Under the pieces are notes generated by a model, which saw only the letters and a list, made by a program, of their open reading frames with translations, was not told where the DNA came from and searched no databases. Positions 1 through 4,219 of a stretch of 11,042 nucleotides of DNA are shown piece by piece (position 1 is the stretch's first letter; each line of letters starts with the position of its first letter). The DNA is taken from positions 1 to 11,042 of the forward strand of contig CAMJHI010000050.1 in the NCBI GenBank assembly GCA_946405475.1, in the 5' to 3' direction. The stretch is from an uncultured Clostridia bacterium (GTDB lineage: Bacteria; Bacillota; Clostridia; Oscillospirales; Acutalibacteraceae). A program made the position numbers and the translations under genes.

Positions 1-19
1 TTTTCTGGAGGAATGACCC

Positions 20-1783
20 GTGAAGGAGAGATGGAAAGCGTGCGCGGCGCCGCAGAAGCTGCTGGCGCGCCTGCTGGCCGCCTGGTGCTTTGTCAACGTC
101 TTTTTGCTGGTGGCGGATGACGGCTTTGACGAGGTCTCCTATGCGTTTTCCCTGTCGGTCGGGCGCTATGCCGCGGCGTGGGCGGGGCTGTTCGCGGCGT
201 TTTCCCTGCTTCAGCTGGTGGCCAGACGGGTGCAGACCGACGCGTGGCTGCTCACCATCGGCTTTCTTGCCTGCGCGGTCGGCTTTTTGAACCAAAAAGG
301 CGACCTGTGGTTTTGTCTGGCGCTCATTCTGGCCGCGTGCGCGCTGCTGTGCTGGCTGCTCAAAGAGGATAAGCTCGGCCTGACGCGCGTGCCCTGGCGC
401 AAAGGCGTTACGGTGGGCTTCACGGTGGGCGCGGGTGTGCTTGTGCTGGCTGCGATCGGCGCGTTCACCTGCATGCGGCAGGCGGCCTACTGCACGCCCA
501 ACTTCGATTTCGGCATTTTCTGCAACATGTTCCACAACATGCGCAAAACGCTGCTGCCGCTGGTGACCTGCGAACGCGATAAGCTGCTGTCGCATTTTGC
601 GGTGCACATTTCCCCGATCTATTATCTGCTGCTGCCTTTTTACGCGGTCTTTCCCTCGCCCTACACGCTGCAGCTCGGGCAGGCGGCCGTGCTCGCCTCG
701 GGCGTCGTGCCGGTGTATCTGCTGGCGAAAAACAAAAACCTTTCGCCCAAGCTCACGGCGGTGCTCATGGCGGCCTATGCGCTCAATCCCGTCCTTTTCT
801 GCGGCACGAGCTACGACCTGCATGAAAACTGCTTTTTAGTGCCGCTGCTGCTTTGGACGTTTTATTTCAGCGAGCTGGAAAAGCCCGTGCCGATGGTTCT
901 GTTCGCGCTGCTCACCTGCATGGTCAAGGAGGACGCCACGCTCTTCGTGCTGTTTTTCGGGCTGTTCCTGATCATCTCGCGCAAAAAGTACCGCAACGGC
1001 ATCGTGCTTTCGGTGATCTCGCTGGTCTGGTTCGGGGCGGCGCTGTTTTTGCTCAGCCGGTTCGGCGACGGCGTGATGTCCAACCACTTCGGCAACTTCA
1101 TGTTTGAAGATCACGGCCTGCTGGGCATGCTGCGGGTGATCGTGATGGATCCGGGTTATGCCATCAGCCAGATCTTCACGGCAGAAAAATTCCTGTTCCT
1201 GCTGCAAATGCTGCTCCCGCTCGGGCTGCTGCCGGTGTGCAGCCGCAAGGTTTCCCAGCTTCTGCTGCTCTTCCCCTTCATTCTCGAAAACCTGATGAGC
1301 GATTACGTTTATCAGCACAGCATCGACTTTCAATATTGCTTCGGCGCGCTGGCGTGCATGATCTATCTGGCTGTGATCAACGCTGCCGAACTCAAGGCGC
1401 GCACCGCGCGTTATCTCTGCCTGCTGGCGGCGATCGCTTCGCTGTTCCTGTTCACGGTGAACGCCTGGCCGAAGCTGTCTGCCACCTACACCAAGTATTA
1501 TTATTATCAGGAGGAGTTTGCCGCGCTGGATGAGGCGCTCAGCCGGATCCCGCCGGAAGCCTCGGTGAAGGCGAGCACCTTCTTCGTGCCGCATCTTTAT
1601 GAGCGGGACGTGATCTATGACGTCCGTTCCGAAAACGAAACGGATTACGTCGTGTTCGACATGCGCGGCAAATACGCCGATGAAACGACCGCCCTGCGCA
1701 TGCAGTATATCGCCGAGGGCTACGAGATTGATTGCGACAGCCCCGGTTACGTGCTGATTTTGAAGAATCCCAATGTGAAATGA
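20..1783 (+). CDS. DUF2079 family multi-spanning membrane protein
   Basis: A 587-residue polytopic membrane protein. It begins at GTG 20, chosen because GGAGG at 7-11 lies 8 bases upstream. Hydrophobic segments run through about residues 15-485, enough for roughly a dozen membrane passes. DUF2079 hallmarks are visible: FDFGIFCNM near residues 162-170, HFAVHISPI near 192-200 followed by a hydrophobic stretch and a FPSPYTLQ motif, and a HENCFLVP motif near 267. The last ~100 residues are polar and probably form a small soluble domain (LDEALSRIPPEA, then FFVPHLYERDVIYDVRS). The family has no established reaction; its layout resembles GT-C membrane glycosyltransferases, which is an inference only. 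The yfbR-like gene starts 11 bases after its stop, so the two are likely co-transcribed, although no functional link is obvious. Any promoter lies outside the window. Confidence 0.82.
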   Translation: MKERWKACAAPQKLLARLLAAWCFVNVFLLVADDGFDEVSYAFSLSVGRYAAAWAGLFAAFSLLQLVARRVQTDAWLLTIGFLACAVGFLNQKGDLWFCLALILAACALLCWLLKEDKLGLTRVPWRKGVTVGFTVGAGVLVLAAIGAFTCMRQAAYCTPNFDFGIFCNMFHNMRKTLLPLVTCERDKLLSHFAVHISPIYYLLLPFYAVFPSPYTLQLGQAAVLASGVVPVYLLAKNKNLSPKLTAVLMAAYALNPVLFCGTSYDLHENCFLVPLLLWTFYFSELEKPVPMVLFALLTCMVKEDATLFVLFFGLFLIISRKKYRNGIVLSVISLVWFGAALFLLSRFGDGVMSNHFGNFMFEDHGLLGMLRVIVMDPGYAISQIFTAEKFLFLLQMLLPLGLLPVCSRKVSQLLLLFPFILENLMSDYVYQHSIDFQYCFGALACMIYLAVINAAELKARTARYLCLLAAIASLFLFTVNAWPKLSATYTKYYYYQEEFAALDEALSRIPPEASVKASTFFVPHLYERDVIYDVRSENETDYVVFDMRGKYADETTALRMQYIAEGYEIDCDSPGYVLILKNPNVK

Positions 1784-1794
1784 GGAAAACGACA

Positions 1795-2385
1795 ATGGCA
1801 CACCATTTTTTTGCCATGCTCTCCCGCATGAAATACATCAATCGCTGGGCGCTCATGCGCAACACCCGGCCGGAAAATCTGAGCGAGCACAGCCTTGAGG
1901 TTTCGGCCATCGCGCACGCGCTCGCGGTCCTTTCCAACGAGCGCTTCGGCACCAAGCTGAACGCGGAACGCACCGCGCTCATCGGGCTGTATCACGATAT
2001 GCCGGAGATCATCACGGGCGATATGCCCACCCCCATCAAATACGGCAGCGATGAACTGCGCACCGCCTACAAAGCGGTGGAGCGGCAGGCTGCCGAGAGC
2101 CTGGTTTCGCTGCTGCCCGCCGACCTGCAGGGGACTTACCGCCGCTATTTTGTCAAGCAGGCGGAGGATGCTGAGGAGTGGCGGCTGGTCAAGGCGGCCG
2201 ACAAGATCTCCGCCCTGATCAAGTGCATTGAAGAGGAAAAGGCCGGCAACACCGAGTTTCTGGGCGCCAAGCGATCGCTGGAAGCTTTGATCCACGGGAT
2301 GAACTGCCCGGCGGCGGAATGCTTTTTGCAGGAATTTATCGGTTCTTATCAACTGAATCTGGACGAATTGCAACAAAAGGACTAA
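1795..2385 (+). CDS. yfbR: YfbR-type HD-domain 5'-deoxynucleotidase
   Basis: A 196-residue HD-domain phosphohydrolase matching E. coli YfbR nearly end to end as I recall that sequence (HFFA.LSR, INRW.LMRN, SEHSLEV, YHD.PE, GD.PTP.KY). YfbR hydrolyses 5'-deoxyribonucleoside monophosphates to the nucleoside and phosphate in the cytosol, using a divalent metal. Metal and catalytic residues appear in register, one position earlier than in E. coli: R17, H32, H67-D68, E71, D76 and D136. ATG 1795 was chosen because GAGG at 1782-1785 is well spaced and the protein then starts like YfbR. An in-frame ATG at 1780, overlapping the upstream stop as ATGA, would add five residues but has a poor ribosome site. 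It follows the DUF2079 gene by 11 bases and likely shares its transcript. I see no clear terminator after it. Confidence 0.9.
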   Translation: MAHHFFAMLSRMKYINRWALMRNTRPENLSEHSLEVSAIAHALAVLSNERFGTKLNAERTALIGLYHDMPEIITGDMPTPIKYGSDELRTAYKAVERQAAESLVSLLPADLQGTYRRYFVKQAEDAEEWRLVKAADKISALIKCIEEEKAGNTEFLGAKRSLEALIHGMNCPAAECFLQEFIGSYQLNLDELQQKD

Positions 2386-2455
2386 AATTTTTGACCATTT
2401 TGGAACACTATTGTTGAATTGACCAAATTTTCTTGATAAAAGTGCCGGAAAGCCC

Positions 2456-2484
2456 TTGACATATTTCTGATGTTACGCTATGAT
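2456..2484 (+). promoter_or_regulatory. Sigma-A promoter for the sigH-like gene
   Basis: TTGACA at 2456-2461 is a perfect -35 box. It is separated by 17 bp from TATGAT at 2479-2484, a -10 box with 5 of 6 consensus bases. Transcription would start near 2491, downstream of the first in-frame ATG (2470), so that ATG cannot be the start on this transcript. The AT-rich upstream stretch 2386-2450 contains two direct TTGACC copies but no recognised operator. Confidence 0.85.
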
Positions 2485-2517
2485 ATTCCTACTTGTCCGA
2501 ATGGTGAGGTGTGGTCT

Positions 2518-3081
2518 GTGCCCGATTCAGCGCTCGCATCTAAATCCGATGAGGAGCTTGTGCTCATGGCGCACAGCCGGGCGCAAAGTGAGGCTGCCAT
2601 TTCCGAGCTGTTGCGCCGCCTTTCGCCGCTGCTGCGGCAGCGCGCCTTTGCGTTTGCCCGCAACGAGGCCGACCGGCAGGATTATTATCAGGAGGGTGTG
2701 GTCGGGTTTCTCTCGGCCGTGCACACCTTCAAGGTCGATTGCGGCGCGCGGTTTTCCACCTATGCTTGCACCTGCGCGCTCAACCGCATGCGCAATCTGC
2801 TGCGCCAGCGCGCCAAGGGCAGTGAATTCGTCACGGTGCCGCTTGTGACCGATGATGAAATCGCCGGCGCCTACCCCGACCCTCAGCAGCTCACCCAGAC
2901 GAGCGATGAAGTCGAGCAGGTGCTCGAACGCATCGAAACCACGCTTTCTTCCTTTGAAAAAAGCGTGCTGCGGCTGTACCTCGGCGGCCTGAGCTACGCC
3001 GAAGCCGCACAGCAATTAGGTACGAACGCCAAAGCGATCGACAACGCCATGCAGCGAATCCGCCGCAAGCTGTCACGCTGA
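2518..3081 (+). CDS. sigH: SigH-like sigma-70 family RNA polymerase sigma factor
   Basis: A 187-residue alternative sigma factor. Region 2 covers about residues 11-100, with DRQDYYQEG at 52-60 (core-binding helix), GFLSAVHTF at 63-71 and ARFSTYACTCALNRMRN at 77-93 (-10 recognition and melting). Region 4 covers about 142-187, with a helix-turn-helix ending in KAIDNAMQRIRRKLSR, which closely matches the end of B. subtilis SigH (KSIDNALQRVKRKL). SigH there drives stationary-phase and early sporulation genes; the regulon here is unknown. GTG 2518 was chosen because GAGGTG at 2506-2511 is an excellent ribosome site 6 bases away and because the promoter's start point excludes ATG 2470. GTG 2509 overlaps the ribosome site. 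No rpmG, secE or nusG follows, unlike the usual SigH locus. It could instead be another SigH-like paralogue. Confidence 0.8.
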   Translation: MPDSALASKSDEELVLMAHSRAQSEAAISELLRRLSPLLRQRAFAFARNEADRQDYYQEGVVGFLSAVHTFKVDCGARFSTYACTCALNRMRNLLRQRAKGSEFVTVPLVTDDEIAGAYPDPQQLTQTSDEVEQVLERIETTLSSFEKSVLRLYLGGLSYAEAAQQLGTNAKAIDNAMQRIRRKLSR

Positions 3082-3099
3082 GGCGAGGTGCAATATATA

Positions 3100-3160
3100 C
3101 CCCGGTAGCTTAAAACAGAGCGTGTTCCGGCAAGGTAACGGTGTGAGTCCGTTCCGGGGC
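3100..3160 (+). ncRNA. Compact tRNA-shaped T-loop RNA element (unidentified)
   Basis: A 61-base stretch between the sigma gene and the zinc-ribbon gene folds like a shrunken tRNA. The acceptor-like stem CCCCGG (3100-3105) pairs with CCGGGG (3154-3159). TA follows, then a D-arm-like stem GCTT (3108-3111)/GAGC (3118-3121). A 5-bp stem AACGG (3137-3141)/CCGTT (3149-3153) closes a 7-base loop TGTGAGT and stacks directly on the acceptor. The loop begins UGUGA, fitting the T-loop rule U-[U/G]-N-R-A. Only 15 bases (3122-3136) replace the anticodon arm and variable loop, there is no GG in the D-like loop and no CCA, so it is not a working tRNA. It could be a cis-regulatory leader, a small RNA or a decayed tRNA. 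An alternative hairpin, GTTCC (3124-3128) with GG-AAC (3134-3139), would compete with the T-arm. Confidence 0.45.
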
Positions 3161-3193
3161 AAAAAAAATCTTTTTTAGCGAGGTAGCAAAACC

Positions 3194-3472
3194 ATGTACG
3201 AAGACAAAACTCTCATCTGCAAAGAATGCGGTCAGGAATTCGTTTTCACCGCCGGTGAACAGGAATTCTACGCAGCCAAGGGCTTTGAAAACGAGCCGCA
3301 GCGCTGCAAGGCTTGCCGTGACGCTCGTAAGAACGCCAACAAGCCCGAGCGTGAAATGTTCGACGCCACCTGTGCACAGTGCGGCGCTGAATGCAAGGTT
3401 CCGTTCAGACCCCGTGACGACCGCCCCGTATACTGCAGCGAATGCTTTGCAAAGATGAGGGAAGAAGCATAA
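3194..3472 (+). CDS. Small double zinc-ribbon protein (zf_Tbcl plus CxxC-x17-CxxC)
   Basis: A 92-residue cytosolic protein with two predicted zinc-binding modules. The first has C9-x2-C12 and C38-x2-C41 and resembles the probable zinc-ribbon family found widely in Clostridia (KTLICKECGQEFVFTAGEQ). The second has C60-x2-C63, then 17 residues, then C81-x2-C84, fitting the CxxC-x17-CxxC domain. No enzyme motif is present. Proteins of this type have no established function; a nucleic-acid or ribosome-associated role is only a guess. ATG 3194 has GAGGT at 3180-3184 nine bases upstream. No good promoter was found just before it (TATATA at 3094-3099 lacks a -35 partner), so it may be read through from the sigma gene via the structured leader at 3100-3160. 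A strong terminator follows. Confidence 0.85.
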   Translation: MYEDKTLICKECGQEFVFTAGEQEFYAAKGFENEPQRCKACRDARKNANKPEREMFDATCAQCGAECKVPFRPRDDRPVYCSECFAKMREEA

Positions 3473-3529
3473 TTATATAAGCACAACCTCTTTTACCACG
3501 TCTGTCTTATTTCTTTTATGCAAAAGTCG

Positions 3530-3570
3530 CAGAGCTGTCGAGTGATCGGCAGCTCTGTTCTTTTTTTTTT
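3530..3570 (+). terminator. Intrinsic terminator after the zinc-ribbon gene
   Basis: CAGAGCTGTCGA (3530-3541) pairs with TCGGCAGCTCTG (3546-3557) over 12 bp with one G-T wobble and a GTGA loop. TTC and ten T residues (3561-3570) follow. It is a textbook rho-independent terminator for plus-strand transcription and closes the sigma/zinc-ribbon unit. A repeat element begins at the very next base. Confidence 0.93.
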
Positions 3571-3732
3571 GTAAACGCTGATGGGGTCGCCGGCACGCAT
3601 CTTGGCGGTGCTTTTCCCGCCGGACTTTGGCAAAAGCCTCGGGAAACCACCAAGGTTTCCCTGCGTCTTTGCCTTTGCCCGACGAAAAAATCTCTCGTCG
3701 ATCTGCGCACCGTCGACCCCATCAACGTTTAC
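3571..3732 (+). repeat. Copy 1 of a ~160-bp element with terminal inverted repeats
   Basis: The ends are a 19-bp inverted repeat with one mismatch: GTAAACGCTGATGGGGTCG (3571-3589) and CGACCCCATCAACGTTTAC (3714-3732). The interior aligns by eye over its whole length with the reverse complement of 3945-4105; shared blocks include GGCACGCATCTTG (from 3592), CCGCCG (from 3618), CCTGCGT (from 3660) and the hairpin GACGA...TCGTC (3681-3699). Its size, terminal inverted repeats and lack of any transposase suggest a MITE-like or structured intergenic repeat. It abuts the T-tract of the preceding terminator. No target-site duplication is apparent. Confidence 0.75.
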
Positions 3733-3755
3733 GATGCTTTCCTTTCCACACACAC

Positions 3756-3786
3756 CTTGGCGGCTCCTTTCCCGCCGGACTTTGGC
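3756..3786 (+). repeat. Truncated third copy of the repeat element
   Basis: Thirty-one bases beginning CTTGGCGG and ending CCGGACTTTGGC repeat 3601-3631 with three substitutions clustered near the left end. Homology stops on both sides and the terminal inverted repeat is missing, so this is either a deletion remnant or an independent module shared with copy 1. Confidence 0.65.
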
Positions 3787-3827
3787 TTTGTCCAATAAAA
3801 AGCGCTCTTGCGGCGGTGCTGCGCACC

Positions 3828-3852
3828 GGGGAACCCCCGGCGAGGGTTCCCC
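3828..3852. repeat. GC-rich perfect hairpin (9-bp stem)
   Basis: GGGGAACCC (3828-3836) and GGGTTCCCC (3844-3852) form a perfect 9-bp stem with a 7-base loop. GCGC at 3821-3824 and 3853-3856 could extend it past a small bulge. There is no following T-run on either strand, so it is not a standard terminator. It sits two bases from a second perfect hairpin, suggesting a compound palindromic intergenic repeat. Confidence 0.6.
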
Positions 3853-3854
3853 GC

Positions 3855-3883
3855 GCTGAAACAGTCCACCGGACTGTTTCAGC
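3855..3883. repeat. Perfect 13-bp palindromic hairpin
   Basis: GCTGAAACAGTCC (3855-3867) and GGACTGTTTCAGC (3871-3883) are perfect complements around a 3-base ACC loop. No T-tract follows on either strand. This looks like a REP-type palindromic unit; whether it recurs in the genome cannot be seen from the window. Confidence 0.65.
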
Positions 3884-3944
3884 TCCCCTCCTGCGCTTTT
3901 GGTTCTTCAATGTTTCGCTCCCTGCGGTGAGCGGATCTGCAAGC

Positions 3945-4105
3945 GTAACCGCTGATTGAATCGGGGTATGCAGATTGACGAGAGGATTTTTCGTCAGACG
4001 AAACAAAAAACGCAGGCAATACTTGGTGTATTAACGAGTATTTTTGTGAGTTTCGGCGGAAAATAATCCGTCAAGATGCGTGCCTGCGATTGAATCAGCG
4101 GTTAC
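3945..4105 (-). repeat. Copy 2 of the ~160-bp element, inverted
   Basis: The ends GTAACCGCTGATTGAATC (3945-3962) and GATTGAATCAGCGGTTAC (4088-4105) are inverted repeats with one mismatch. A second nested pair is CGCAGGCA (4011-4018)/TGCCTGCG (4081-4088). Read on the minus strand it aligns with copy 1 (3571-3732) from end to end, including the GGCACGCATCTTG block and the GACGA/CGTC hairpin (3978-3994 here). It is more AT-rich and more diverged inside. It belongs to the same non-autonomous or structural repeat family. Confidence 0.75.
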
Positions 4106-4158
4106 TCGAAAAGGCTTGACCGAAACTTTTGATTCTGAATGATGAGATTAACCTTTTC

Positions 4159-4201
4159 AAAAAATGAAGCAGTTGAAACCGCAAACGGTATCAACTGCTT
4201 C
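4159..4201 (-). terminator. Intrinsic terminator of the ATPase gene
   Basis: On the minus strand, GAAGCAGTTGA (4201-4191) pairs with TCAACTGCTTC (4176-4166) over 11 bp. An inner 4-bp stem ACCG/CGGT closes a TTTG loop. The hairpin is followed by AT and then six T residues (4164-4159). It lies just past the ATPase stop codon. A shorter T5 at 4204-4208 could let it work weakly on the plus strand too. Confidence 0.9.
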
Positions 4202-4219
4202 ACATTTTTCAGATGAATT

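Larger units (their letters stand above)
3733..3944. other. Non-coding stretch with a repeat fragment and hairpins
   Basis: This stretch lies between the two full repeat copies. It contains a fragment at 3756-3786 matching 3601-3631 of copy 1 (28 of 31 positions, as counted by eye), two strong hairpins (3828-3852 and 3855-3883, listed separately) and a weaker one, CGCTC (3916-3920)/GAGCG (3929-3933). No ORF here has a ribosome site or a recognisable product. Confidence 0.6.

Noticed and set aside
836..1801. A 321-codon minus-strand frame opposite the DUF2079 gene
   Set aside because: Low-complexity His/Gln/Arg-rich product, antisense to a gene with clear family motifs and start signals.
2386..2455. 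Terminator or operator after yfbR
   Set aside because: Only two direct TTGACC copies and weak AT-rich pairing are present; no GC stem with a T-run.
3131..3160. Cobalamin riboswitch, suggested by GGTGTGAGTCC matching GGTGNNANTCC
   Set aside because: The rest of the core (the CCCGCCACTG segment and long peripheral helices) is absent and the element is only ~60 bases. The similarity is explained by a shared T-loop.
3100..3160. A functional tRNA gene
   Set aside because: Anticodon arm and variable loop are compressed into 15 bases, the D-like loop lacks GG and there is no CCA.
3161..3176. Terminator at the A8-TC-T6 run
   Set aside because: The stem would be purely A-T, and the preceding GC helix is separated from the T-run by eight A residues.
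3493..3959. Several 70-110 codon frames on both strands of the intergenic island
   Set aside because: They run through a terminator and repeat copies, have no ribosome sites, and equivalent frames are broken in the other repeat copy.
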